Assembly (NCBI GenBank): GCA_963770765.1
Contig: CAVYQS010000012.1
Location: 485,204 to 549,203, forward strand
DNA from: CAVPCY01 sp963770765
Lineage (GTDB): Bacteria > Actinomycetota > Coriobacteriia > Anaerosomatales > PHET01
Direction: 5' to 3'
DNA: 64,000 nucleotides
Every line of letters starts with the position of its first letter. Positions within the stretch are counted from its first letter, which is position 1. Below, piece by piece: positions 42,880 through 52,086 of this stretch. Below the pieces are notes generated by a model that saw nothing but the letters and a program-made list of their open reading frames with translations, did not search any database and was not told where the DNA came from. The translations under genes and the position numbers were made by a program.

Positions 42880-43824
42880 ATGAAGACACTTCGTGCAGCC
42901 GTGATCGGCGCAGGCAACATGGGGCGGCATCACGTTCGCATCCTCGGAGCCATGCGCGACATCGATCTGGTAGGCATCGTCGACCCTGACGTCGACAGAG
43001 CACAGCCGCATGCCGATGCCGCGCACACCCGGGTCTTCCCCAGCCTCGACGAGCTTCCTGAGATCGACTTCGCCGTCGTGGCCACTCCCACTCAGTACCA
43101 CGTGGAAGTCGCTCTCGAGCTGATCCGGCGTGGTGTCCACCTGCTCATCGAGAAGCCGCTTGCCGGCACGCCTGAAGACGCGCAACGAATCGCCGACGCG
43201 GCAGAGGCAGCCGGCGTCAAGCTTGCGGTGGGTCACGTCGAGCGCTTCAACGCTGCAGTGAGCGTGCTGGCCGGCCTGACCAAGGACCCCGTGATGGTCT
43301 CATTCGAGCGCCTGTCTCCGTACACGCCCCGGATCGCCGACAGCGTGGTCTTCGACCTCATGGTCCACGACCTCGATCTCGCATGCTGGATCGCCGGTGG
43401 CTACCCCGTTCGGGTGGAGGCCGTGGGCGCGACGGTCTTCTCCGATTCGCTCGATGTGGCGAGCGCTGTGCTCGAGTTCGAGAACGGGTGCATCGTGACG
43501 CTGCAGACCTCCCGCGCGACGCAGGACAAAGTGCGCAGGATCTCGGTCTCAGAGCGCAACCGATTCATCCTCGCGGACACCGTGCGACAGGACGTGAGCA
43601 TCAAGCAGGAGACGACCGTGGAGTTCGAAGAGAACGGCATGTACCGCCAGGCGAACGTGGTCGAAGTCCCCTACCTGGACCGCAGTGGCGAGCCGCTTGC
43701 GCGGGAACTCGGCGATCTCATCAGCGCGATCCGTGAAGATCGCAGCCCGCTTGTGGACGGGCAGGCCGGCATCAACGCGGTGCGGCTCGCCTACGAGGTG
43801 GAGCAGGCTGCGAGCAAGAGCTAG
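42880..43824 (+). CDS. Gfo/Idh/MocA family oxidoreductase
   Basis: This is a NAD(P)-dependent sugar oxidoreductase of 314 residues: the Rossmann motif VIGAGNMGRHH at residues 8-18, the EKPLAGT motif near residue 91 and a C-terminal alpha/beta domain. HDLDLACW near residue 165 carries the usual catalytic His region. The ATG has AGGAG eight bases upstream. It is the only plus-strand gene of the polysaccharide locus and is convergent with the GlcNAc epimerase gene, sharing a CTAG as both stops. It is distinct from the second Gfo/Idh gene at 60745. It may oxidise a nucleotide sugar or inositol; no closer call is possible. Confidence 0.88.
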   Translation: MKTLRAAVIGAGNMGRHHVRILGAMRDIDLVGIVDPDVDRAQPHADAAHTRVFPSLDELPEIDFAVVATPTQYHVEVALELIRRGVHLLIEKPLAGTPEDAQRIADAAEAAGVKLAVGHVERFNAAVSVLAGLTKDPVMVSFERLSPYTPRIADSVVFDLMVHDLDLACWIAGGYPVRVEAVGATVFSDSLDVASAVLEFENGCIVTLQTSRATQDKVRRISVSERNRFILADTVRQDVSIKQETTVEFEENGMYRQANVVEVPYLDRSGEPLARELGDLISAIREDRSPLVDGQAGINAVRLAYEVEQAASKS

Positions 43825-44936
43825 CCGAGGAGCTCCGCTAGCCCATCAACGACTCTCTGCGCTGCACAGCCATCCGCCAACTTGTTCGCGAGCTTCGGCA
43901 ACGCTTCTCCGCGGTCTAGAGCGTCAAGAATGCGGAGTGCCGACTTGCGGATGGCCGCTGCATCGCAACCGACTAGCATCGTCTGTCCGCTCTGCACTGC
44001 TTCCGGCCATTCACTGACCTGCCGAAGCATCAGAAGCGGCTTGCCCAGCGCAAGCGCCTCCTCGTGAACACCGCCGGAATCCGAGAGAACCAGCACCGCC
44101 GCAGACAGCAGCTTTGAGAAGGTCACGTAGTCGAGCGCCGGGAGTAGATGAACGCGCTCGGCATCTCCAAGAACTTCTCGCGCCGTCTTCTGGACCAAGG
44201 GGTTCAGATGAACGGCAAACAGGATCTGAATGTCCGGACGCTCGGCCGCAAGCTCACGTGCCGCCCGGCATGCGGACTCGATGGGGACGCCCCAATTCTC
44301 TCGCCGATGCATCGTCATCAGTACGATCTTCTTGTCGGATTCAAGCAGGGAACGCACCCCGGAATCGATGTTCTCGATCGGGAGGTCGCGCACCGAGAAC
44401 AGGGCATCGATCCCCGTGTTGCCCACTACTCGGATTCTCGCGTCATCGTGCCCTTCCCGAAGAAGGTTCATGCGACATCCCTCATTGGCCGCGAAATGCC
44501 AGTCGGCCAGCTCGCTCACAAGCCGTCTGTTCGCCTCCTCGGGGAACGGCTGGTGAAGATCCTGGGTGCGATACCCCGCCTCAACGTGCGCGATCGGCAC
44601 CCCGTGATAGAAGGCCGATAGGGCGCCGGCGAACGTGCTGGTCGTGTCACCTTGAACCACCAGAACGTCAGGCTCGGACTGCTCCAGCACCGGGGCGAGA
44701 CGCTCTAGTGCACGCGTCGTGATCGATGTGAGTGTCTGGCCCTCCTGCATCACATCCAAGTCGAAGTCGGAGGCGATCTTGAAGACGCCGAGAACCTCGT
44801 CCAGCATGCGACGGTGTTGCGCAGTCACGCATACGATCGGCTCGAAACCCGGGTGGGCACGCAGTGCCAGAATGACCGGCGCGATCTTGATGGCTTCCGG
44901 CCTCGTACCGAATACGACGAGTGCGCGATGCTTCAC
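43821..44936 (-). CDS. wecB: UDP-N-acetylglucosamine 2-epimerase family
   Basis: This GT-B-like epimerase of about 371 residues starts VKHRALVVFGTRPEAIK (GTRPE motif near residue 10) and contains QGDTTSTFAGALSAFY near residue 95, HVEAGYRTQDLHQPFPEE near residue 115 and VLSDSGGVHEEALALGKP near residue 290, the set of the WecB family that makes UDP-ManNAc. GTG at 44936 has AGGAG nine bases upstream; a longer frame exists but lacks support. Alternative substrates are UDP-diacetamido-glucuronate (WbpI/WlbD), whose other pathway genes lie at 60.7-63.7 kb. The stop overlaps that of the plus-strand oxidoreductase. Confidence 0.9.
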   Translation of the reverse strand: MKHRALVVFGTRPEAIKIAPVILALRAHPGFEPIVCVTAQHRRMLDEVLGVFKIASDFDLDVMQEGQTLTSITTRALERLAPVLEQSEPDVLVVQGDTTSTFAGALSAFYHGVPIAHVEAGYRTQDLHQPFPEEANRRLVSELADWHFAANEGCRMNLLREGHDDARIRVVGNTGIDALFSVRDLPIENIDSGVRSLLESDKKIVLMTMHRRENWGVPIESACRAARELAAERPDIQILFAVHLNPLVQKTAREVLGDAERVHLLPALDYVTFSKLLSAAVLVLSDSGGVHEEALALGKPLLMLRQVSEWPEAVQSGQTMLVGCDAAAIRKSALRILDALDRGEALPKLANKLADGCAAQRVVDGLAELLG

Positions 44937-44952
44937 GGAAACGACTCCTGAC

Positions 44953-46143
44953 TCACTCAGCGGCGGGGCTCCCGAGCATCTTGTCATAGAGCGACACGAG
45001 CTTCACGCTCTCACGGTCCCAGTTGTAGCGCTCCTCGGCGAGCTGCCTGGCGCGCGCCCCCTTCTCCGTTCGCTCGGGATCCACCAGAAGCCGGTTGATA
45101 GCAGCGGCTATCGAGTCGCTGCTCAGCGGATCGAAACTGACCCCGATGTCATTCCCCAGCACGACCGACTCGAGGCCGGGGAAGTTGCTACAAGCCATGG
45201 GCAGGGCGGCCATCATGTAGGAGAAGAGCTTGTTGGGGGACGCGGACATGTTGTTCAGATCGGTGGGTTCGTAGATGACGACGCCAACGTCCGCATCGCG
45301 AGCATACGAGTGCAGCGATTCCTCGGGCTTGAATCCCATGAAGAACACGCGGTCGCTCAATCCCTTGGACGCCGCCACGCTCTCCATGGTCACGCGTTCC
45401 GGACCGTCTCCCTGGACGACCAGCACGGAACTCTCGACCTGAGACATCGCATCCACCAAGCGGCCGAGGGCCCGCCCCGGGGTAAGGCCCCCTTGGTAGA
45501 GCACAATCGTCGTCGAGTCACCTAAGCCCAACTCCGCGCGGAGACGGCCGGGCTCACCGAGGGGCACCAGCGGCGGGACATTATGGATGACCTCGAACGG
45601 GCGCCCCAGTCGCCGCTCAAGCTCGATTGCCAGTGCCTCGCTGACAGTCAGGGCGAGGTCCACATGGCGCATCGCCCGCCTCTCCGCCCAGCGCCAGTAT
45701 CGCCAACTGACCATCGGTCGCCCTACGCCCTTGAGCATTTCGTCGAAGATCTCGAACGCGTCGTAGACGAGTGCTGCTCGGTACTTGGTGGCGACAGAAG
45801 CAGCGGCCACGAGGCCGTCGGCGTTGACGGCGTGAATTGCCCGTGGCCGGAGCTCTGAGACGAGCTCATCAAGCGCCGACTTCCTGCGACGCGCGGCTGC
45901 GATCTTCTCGAGCGGTCGACGCCACGTCGTCTCCTTCACTGAGGCGATACGACGAACAGCCACGTCCTCGAGCTGCTCGATGAGCGGCAGGCTCTCGCCA
46001 CCCAGTCCAACGAGCTGCACGCGGTAGCCCGCACGGGCGAGCGCCGTTGCCTCCTTCTTCGCCCTCGTCTCAGTACGCAGGTCGTTCGTCGCGAAGATGA
46101 GCACATCGGTCGCGGAGCTTGAGGCTCTTGAGTGGTCAGTCAT
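44953..46143 (-). CDS. Glycosyltransferase family 4-like
   Basis: This 396-residue GT-B enzyme has VLIFATNDLRTETRAKKEATAL near the start, IVLYQGGLTPGRALGRLVDAM near residue 220 and a donor-site region YEPTDLNNMSASPNKLFSYMMAALP near residue 295, where the first Glu of the GT4 pair is weakly conserved. It is similar to the gene at 49432 in the PNKLFxY motif. ATG at 46143 overlaps the corrected end of the upstream GT gene by eight bases, and the epimerase follows 16 bases after its stop. Confidence 0.85.
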   Translation of the reverse strand: MTDHSRASSSATDVLIFATNDLRTETRAKKEATALARAGYRVQLVGLGGESLPLIEQLEDVAVRRIASVKETTWRRPLEKIAAARRRKSALDELVSELRPRAIHAVNADGLVAAASVATKYRAALVYDAFEIFDEMLKGVGRPMVSWRYWRWAERRAMRHVDLALTVSEALAIELERRLGRPFEVIHNVPPLVPLGEPGRLRAELGLGDSTTIVLYQGGLTPGRALGRLVDAMSQVESSVLVVQGDGPERVTMESVAASKGLSDRVFFMGFKPEESLHSYARDADVGVVIYEPTDLNNMSASPNKLFSYMMAALPMACSNFPGLESVVLGNDIGVSFDPLSSDSIAAAINRLLVDPERTEKGARARQLAEERYNWDRESVKLVSLYDKMLGSPAAE

Positions 46144-47192
46144 CGCTGCCGCCCTCATCGCGCTGTCCGAGCATCTCCTCGTACGCGCTCACGTAGCGAC
46201 CGGCCACCACCTCAGGGCAGTGCGTTCTCGCGGCATAGGCCCGAGACTGTTCGCCGATGTCGACGCAGCGACACTCGATTCTGATGGCACTTTCGCAGCA
46301 CCGCGACCAGCGTCCCCGGATCGGCACCAATGAGCGGAGGCTCTGGCAGTCCGGAGAGCCTCACGAACTCCGGATCGATCCGGCATACGACCGGCTTTCC
46401 CATCGCCATCAGTTCAACCGCGAACACGCCATACCAGCCGAGAAGCAGCTGGTCCACGGCCACATCGGCCCACTCGTACAGGCTGAGAGCTTCGGCGTGT
46501 GAAGTGTCTTCAACCAGTCGCAGCTCGACACCGAGGCCCTCGGACTCAAGCTGTTGGCATGCAGCCAGGACGTGTTCGGTTCCCTTGATCCCCCGATGCG
46601 ATGGGGCGTGAAGAACGCGAAGTGGGCCGGACACGGAAGGCGGAACCGATGCCGAGTGCCCCGCGGTTTCCACACACTGCGGCATCCATTGTGCAGAAGG
46701 AACATCGAGTAGCAGGTCGGGGGTCGAGACGAAGGCATGATCCGCCAACCTGAGAGCGAGCTCCATCCTCCGACGCTTGGCCACGCTGCGGTCGCACTCC
46801 GGACAACCAAGCCGGCACTTATCAGTGAAGGCGTTGCGGGCTTCGCATCCTCGAAACGACATCAGGATCGGCTTTCCCAATGCCCGCATCAGTCTCACGT
46901 CCAGTAGCATAGCGCCGGGTAACGAGTACTCGAGGATGCTGTGGGCGAACACGTAGTGGAAGACGTCGTAGTGTCGAGATGCCCACGCGACAAAGCGCGC
47001 CTTCTTGAAGGCCTTCGTCAGGGTGCCCTGACCGGGAAACTCGAGATCGTAGTCCCCTGTCTCCAGGTAGACACGCGAGTTCACAGTGGCAAGATCGGCC
47101 TCGACGCCGAGGCCGCGCAGCGCTCGGGTCAACGCCCAGGGGTCATTGGCGATATTGACGGGCGAGACAAGGACTCGCAGTGGCTGCTCCAC
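46136..47192 (-). CDS. Glycosyltransferase family 4-like, C-terminal frameshift
   Basis: From GTG at 47192, four bases from the stop of the upstream gene, it reads VEQPLRVLVSPVNIANDPWALTRALR. A possible Cys cluster (CRLGCPEC) lies near residue 125, and the GT-B donor-site region (VAVDQLLLGWYGVFAVELMAMGKPVV) follows. Near 46300 the frame shifts; the next frame gives CVDIGEQSRAYAARTHCPEVVAGRYVSAYEEML-like sequence to TGA at 46136. The span is 3n+1, so one base is extra, and the true length is about 351 residues. An earlier GTG at 47231 is possible but would overlap the upstream gene further. Confidence 0.8.
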
Positions 47193-47193
47193 G

Positions 47194-48420
47194 TCAGGCC
47201 CTCTCCGCAGGGGATTGCGAACCTTCGCCACGGTAGAGCGATAGCAGGCGGCCCGCCACTGTTGCTCCCGAGAATCGCGCTCGTGCTGCAGCGCTCAAGA
47301 CCGGCGGGGAGAACTGCTCGTAGTTGTCGAGCATCCAATCCATTGCATCCGCCAGCTTCGCGGGACACTCCTTCGGGACAAGCAGGCCGTTACTGTCATC
47401 GATGAAGTCCTCAGGGCCACCGCATCTTGTGGAAACGACGGGGCGGCCGCTCACCAGAGACTCAGCCGCGGCAACACTGAAGGTCTCATAGCGCGAGCTG
47501 ATCACGCTGAAGTGCCCGGACGCGAAACGGGCCCCGATCTGTACAGGTGACACACGGCCGGAGAACTCGACCACGCCCGACAATCCCCATCTCACGGGCA
47601 CGGCCTTCCAGCGACTGCCGATCAGGCCCATCGCCGATGAGTTCGACGACGAAGTCTCGGCGGTGCTCGAGACCCTCGCCGCGGCGGCAAGCAAGCCGCT
47701 GATGTCCTTGCTGGAGTCCGACATCATCGACACGTTGACTATTCGCTTGACGCTTGTGTCGGGGTACGAGGTGACTTCTCCCAAAGGCCTCACAACATTG
47801 GGGATGACAATCGGGTCCCGAGCGAAACCTCCATCGACCATCGCCTCGCCGAGGTAGCTACCGACGTACGATCATGCCCTGCGCGCCATCCGCGGACCGC
47901 TTCATCCAGCCTCGCAGGCTTCGCCCTGTGTTCCGCCACACGGCCCCGCTCTCGGGCAGGTAGTCAGTCGAGTGCTCCGTGATGAAGTACGGCACGCCCG
48001 CTGCCTGGCTAGGTGCGCTGCCCCGCAGCCACCGGGGAAGAGGACGTGTCCGTGAATGACGTCGGGCCTGCCCCACTCAGTCACGAAGTACGGCGAGTAG
48101 CACCGCGCAGACGGCCCGCCTGTAGCCCGACGTCAGAGCGTGCAGCCTGCGCAGATGGTCTCGCCGATTCGCGAGCGGCGTTGCGGTACGGCTGCTACGG
48201 CTCGAACCACCGGCAGGCCGTCCTCCATCGCGAACACAGGGGGCGACGATATCGGACTGAAGGCGACGTACAGCACCGCCACCTCGGACAAGGAACTAAG
48301 CGCCTCGGCCTGATCGCGAACGAAGACCCCGCTCGCATGGTGCTCGCTCGCTCGGATACCAGCCAGCGACGATCAAGACCTTGAGCCGTGGTTGCGGCTG
48401 AGCGCCAGCGGCTCCGTCAC
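47194..48420 (-). CDS. Glycosyltransferase family 4, many frameshifts
   Basis: The C-terminal 215 residues are continuous (NVVRPLGEVTSYP to LLSLYRGEG) and contain AAAESLVSGRPVVSTRCGGPED, the donor-site motif shared with the GT4 at 50886. Upstream, recognisable pieces of the same protein lie in different frames: LKVLIVAGWYPSE (about 48375), HASGVFVRDQAEALSSLSEV, TEWGRPDVIHGHVLFPGG and GVPYFITEHSTDYLPESGA. At least five shifts are needed. With those repaired the gene would give about 408 residues, like its paralogue. All pieces read cleanly between shifts, arguing for sequence error rather than decay. The start GTG at 48420 overlaps the GT2 stop. Confidence 0.7.
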
Positions 48421-48422
48421 AC

Positions 48423-49412
48423 TCACCTCTTCCAGCTCGAGAGGCCCTTGCCAACGTTCGCGCCATTGCCGGGCGCGCAGGACGGAAGAGTCGCGTGACA
48501 TGGTGCAGCGCGCTGAGAGCACGCTCCCCGCCCTCGCTCGCCGGCGAGCCTCACGATCGCGATCCTGAACGCGCGGGCCTGCGCTTCCAGCCTCGCGGCC
48601 GCGAGCTCGTCTACTGTACCGCCGTATTCCAGCCGCTGCCTGTCGCGCTCGATGGCCTGCTCAAGAAGAGCGCGTCATGACTTCTCAAGCCGCCGCTGCC
48701 TGGAGGTATCGAGGTCGCTGGCGAGCACACTCTCGAGTATGCGACGTCTGTCCGCTGACTTCTGACCAGCGATTCCCTTGTTGTAGATGACGAGAGGAAC
48801 CGGACAGTGATGTGTCTTGCACCGAATGCCAGGGCGCGTCGCCAGAAGTCGACGTCTTCCGCGAAGAACTCCGTGCGAAAGCCGCCGACACGCCGATAGA
48901 GAGTCCTTGAGATCAGGGCGCCCCCAGCGAAGAGATACGGCAGTCCCAGCAGCGTGTCCTCGAAGCTCATCGATACCCAGGGTCGGTCCAGTGGGTGCAG
49001 TTGAGCATGTCTGCCGAGTCCCATCTGGGTACTGGATCCATGCATTGCAGCTGTAGATGTCGAAACCGGGATGTTCGTCGATGAATGCAACCATCGTTGA
49101 CATGTAGCCAGGCATCAGTTCATCGTCGGCCCCGAACTGGGCGATGAAGTCACCTCGCGCGTTGTCGAAGGCTGCGTTCATCGCAGCACCCGTTCCAGCG
49201 TTCGCCTGCGAGATGAAGTGGACGCGCGGGTCGCGCTCCGCGTATTCCTGAAGAACCGACACCGTGGCGTCGGTGGAGCCATCGTCGACGACCGATGCAT
49301 CCCACTCCTCGTAGCCCTGGGACAGAATCGAGCCGAGGGTCGCGGGGAGGGTCGCGGCCGCGTTGTAGGCGGGAATCGCGATTGAGATGCGATTGGGGGA
49401 CGGAGCGTTCAT
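48423..49412 (-). CDS. Glycosyltransferase family 2, several frameshifts
   Basis: ATG at 49412 opens a GT2 with ISIAIPAYNAAATLPATLGS, DDGSTDATVS and FGADDELMPGYMS. The frame is lost near 49010; SFEDTLLGLPYLFAGGALIS and EFFAEDVDFWRRALAFGARH follow in another frame, then IYNKGIAGQKSADRRRILES in the first frame. Further shifts lead through ARAFRIAIVRLAGE to an end in SSWKR and TGA at 48423. The full span is a multiple of three, about 329 residues. It is paralogous to the GT2 genes at 41874 and 52087. Confidence 0.72.
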
Positions 49413-49431
49413 GCGTTCATTCTGTCAGAAG

Positions 49432-50745
49432 TCACGGCGGCCAACTCAGGCTGCTCTCGACAGAGCCCCGCACGATCCCTTCACCTTGCAGCCATTCGAC
49501 CACGCGCGCAAACTGCCGATCCCACTGCAGTTCCATTGCGGCTTCATGAGCGCGCAGACGCATCGCGTGAAGCGCATCCCGATCCGAGGCGAGCGAATCG
49601 AGCGCATTGGCGATCATGGGCGCCTCCCACTGCTCCACGACCACACCGCACCCTCTGTCCAGCAGAAGGTTCGCGGTCTCGGGTGCCTCCGCAGTTGTCA
49701 CGACCGCGAGTGAGCCTCCTAAGTACGTGAATAGCTTGTTAGGCATGCTCATCACGCTGTTGAGGCAGTTCGCTTCGATCGAGTTGAGTCCTACGTCATA
49801 ACGACTCGCGCAGATCACGACCTCTTCCATCGGGCAGGGCGGCAGGAACCTCACCGTTCCATCATCATCGAGTCCGAGCTTGTGCGCGAGAGACCGTAGT
49901 TCGTCTTCCTCGCCACCAGCGCCCTGTATTGTGAGTACCACCTTGCCTCGGAGAGAAACCATGGCTCGTACCGCCTGCTCCAGCCCCCTGCCTTGCTGCA
50001 AGTTGCCTTGGAAATAGGCCTGAAGGCGTCCCGCTTCTAGTTGACCGCGCGTCTCCACGACAAGCTCAGGCCCGTTGTAGACGACGAGCGGGCGTCCGGT
50101 TCCGCTGCGCCTGGCCAGCACTGAGGCGAGTCCGTCGCCGACCGTCATGCGCATGTCAGCTCGGCGACTCAGGTAGCGTTCGATTCCAACGAATAACACA
50201 CGGAAGCTCCTCGTAAGGTAGGTATGATTGGGCATGTCGATCCACAACTCGTGGGCATCGTAGATCAGCACGCAGCCTGTGCGACGCTTGATGCGATGGC
50301 CCGTCAGAAGCGTGTCGAGGTCAGTGGCCAGGACAAGATCCGGTTCAAACCCTTCACACGCTGCGGTGAGCTCCTGATTCCACCTTAGCCACTGTCGGTA
50401 AAGATCGAGGCTCAGCATAGTCCTAGGAAGGTATCGACGAACTAGTGATGCGAGTGCTAGCTTCCAGCGCCACTGCCTCTTGAGAAGGGCGTGCTCCTCG
50501 ACGGCCCGGATGGTCTCCTGATCGTCGACAGCCTGCGCGACGGGGTACCAGACCGGTGCGATCCGGACTATGCGGTCGAAACCCGTCCGCTCGTCGAGCA
50601 ACTGAGCGTATTCGGTTCGAACGCCCACGCGCACTACGTCGAGTCCAGTATCCGTCAGAGAGAGCGCCTCGTTGGCTGCGCGGCGATCGAAGTCGAGGCC
50701 GTTGAGGGCCAGGACCAGCGCGACGGGACGCCTCGATTGAGTCAT
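49432..50745 (-). CDS. Glycosyltransferase family 4-like
   Basis: This 437-residue GT-B protein has an N-terminal domain with DRRAANEALSLTDTGLDVVRVG, a DAHELWIDMPNHTYL segment near residue 165 (typical of the family that includes the gene at 44953), YFQGNLQQGRGLEQAVRAM near residue 260 and MSMPNKLFTYLGGSLAVV near residue 365. The frame is clean in spite of lying next to the error-dense stretch. ATG at 50745. The 140 bp upstream hold no gene and are AT-richer than the surroundings; I see no definite promoter there. Confidence 0.85.
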   Translation of the reverse strand: MTQSRRPVALVLALNGLDFDRRAANEALSLTDTGLDVVRVGVRTEYAQLLDERTGFDRIVRIAPVWYPVAQAVDDQETIRAVEEHALLKRQWRWKLALASLVRRYLPRTMLSLDLYRQWLRWNQELTAACEGFEPDLVLATDLDTLLTGHRIKRRTGCVLIYDAHELWIDMPNHTYLTRSFRVLFVGIERYLSRRADMRMTVGDGLASVLARRSGTGRPLVVYNGPELVVETRGQLEAGRLQAYFQGNLQQGRGLEQAVRAMVSLRGKVVLTIQGAGGEEDELRSLAHKLGLDDDGTVRFLPPCPMEEVVICASRYDVGLNSIEANCLNSVMSMPNKLFTYLGGSLAVVTTAEAPETANLLLDRGCGVVVEQWEAPMIANALDSLASDRDALHAMRLRAHEAAMELQWDRQFARVVEWLQGEGIVRGSVESSLSWPP

Positions 50746-50885
50746 TCGTGTACCGCTCGCGAATGCGTGGCGGCGAAACCGCCAGCGTGTATCGTTCCTG
50801 CTCGACGACCGAGTCTGATCCAGTCGGCAGGCTTCACGCAGCTTAGCAAACTTGGGAATCGCAATGATATCACGGACCCCACCAC

Positions 50886-52064
50886 TCAGCTCCGCTCTGG
50901 AGGATCGCTGGCCGCCGCATATATGGATGCCAGCTGATCCATGACCGATTGCTCAGAGAAGAGCTCGCGGGCTCGTGCCTGCAAGAGATCGGGCGCAAAG
51001 GTGACGTAGTTGTCGAGCATCCATTCAAGCCCCGCCTTCATGGCATGCGCATCATCATTGGCGATGAGACGTCCGGTGGTGTCATCCAAGTAGTCCTCCG
51101 GTCCTCCACATCGCGTCGAAACCACAGGGCGGCCGCAAGCGAGTGACTCGGCAGCAGCAACGCAGAACGTTTCGACGCGACTGCTCACCACTGAGAAGCA
51201 GCTTCCCGCGAACATGCCGAGAAGTCGCTCATTTTCGACGCTCCCGGCGAACCTCACCGCCGTATCGAGCAGCCCCATGCTCTTTGCCCTACCTTCAAGC
51301 ATGCGCCGGTCGGGTCCGTCGCCCACCAGCACGAGTTCGAAGTCCGCCCGACCTAGGCGGAGGAAGGCAACCGCATGCAGTAGCATGTCGATGTTCTTGT
51401 GGACTTCACGCATCAGCGAAACATGCAAGATTCGCTTCGGCGTGGTCTCCGGATAGGGGCTTGCGTCTCCGGTCACGGGGATGACATTGGGCACGACTGT
51501 GCACCCATCACCAAAACCGAAATCAGACAGGGCCCTTGCTTGCGCTGAACTGACTGAAATGAGTCTTGAGGCCCCCGCGACCGACTGATGAATCATCCGA
51601 TCCACCCTCTTTCCCGCCCATGCCCAGTCGGTGAAGCCCGACATGAAGCTCGCCGAGTGCTCGGTGACCACATAGGGAACCGCAGCACAACGGGCGATCG
51701 AGTTCGCAACGATGGCGGACGGAAAGATCACGTGGGCATGTGTCAAGTCGGGTCGCCCCCAAACCGACTCGAGCACGTGCGCCGACTGGAGTGCAGCCCT
51801 CTCGATACCGCTCATGAGCTGGCGGAATACCTGAATGTCGCCGAGCTTCCCCGGCAGATCTGTGCCGACCCGCGCCGTGGCGCGTACGACTGGCATGTCG
51901 CCGTGCAATCCGATTTGTGGCCTTGAGCCCTCTGAGCCGATATCCAGATGCAGAACCGCGACATCGAACCGCTTTCTCAGTGCTTCGACTTGCTGCGCCA
52001 CGAAGATGCCAGAATGAGGTTGGTCCTCGGTAGGGAACCAGGGTGTCGACACCAGGAGCCTCAT
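50886..52064 (-). CDS. Glycosyltransferase family 4
   Basis: This 392-residue GT4 starts at ATG 52064 (MRLLVSTPWFPTEDQPHSGIF), with HAHVIFPSAIVANSIARCAA near residue 115, VVTEHSASF and the donor-site AAAESLACGRPVVSTRCGGPEDYLDD near residue 315. It is a clear paralogue of the frameshifted gene at 47194 and can serve as the template for repairing it. It follows the GT2 at 52087 by 22 bp, the same GT2-GT4 order as at 48423/47194. Confidence 0.9.
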   Translation of the reverse strand: MRLLVSTPWFPTEDQPHSGIFVAQQVEALRKRFDVAVLHLDIGSEGSRPQIGLHGDMPVVRATARVGTDLPGKLGDIQVFRQLMSGIERAALQSAHVLESVWGRPDLTHAHVIFPSAIVANSIARCAAVPYVVTEHSASFMSGFTDWAWAGKRVDRMIHQSVAGASRLISVSSAQARALSDFGFGDGCTVVPNVIPVTGDASPYPETTPKRILHVSLMREVHKNIDMLLHAVAFLRLGRADFELVLVGDGPDRRMLEGRAKSMGLLDTAVRFAGSVENERLLGMFAGSCFSVVSSRVETFCVAAAESLACGRPVVSTRCGGPEDYLDDTTGRLIANDDAHAMKAGLEWMLDNYVTFAPDLLQARARELFSEQSVMDQLASIYAAASDPPERS

Positions 52065-52086
52065 TCGCAACGGCCGCCCGCACTCA

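Noticed and set aside
47194..49412. Interpretation of GT4 and GT2 as true pseudogenes
   Set aside because: Only single-base shifts are seen, with no accumulation of stops or loss of motifs, and clean paralogues lie beside them; error in the sequence is more likely.
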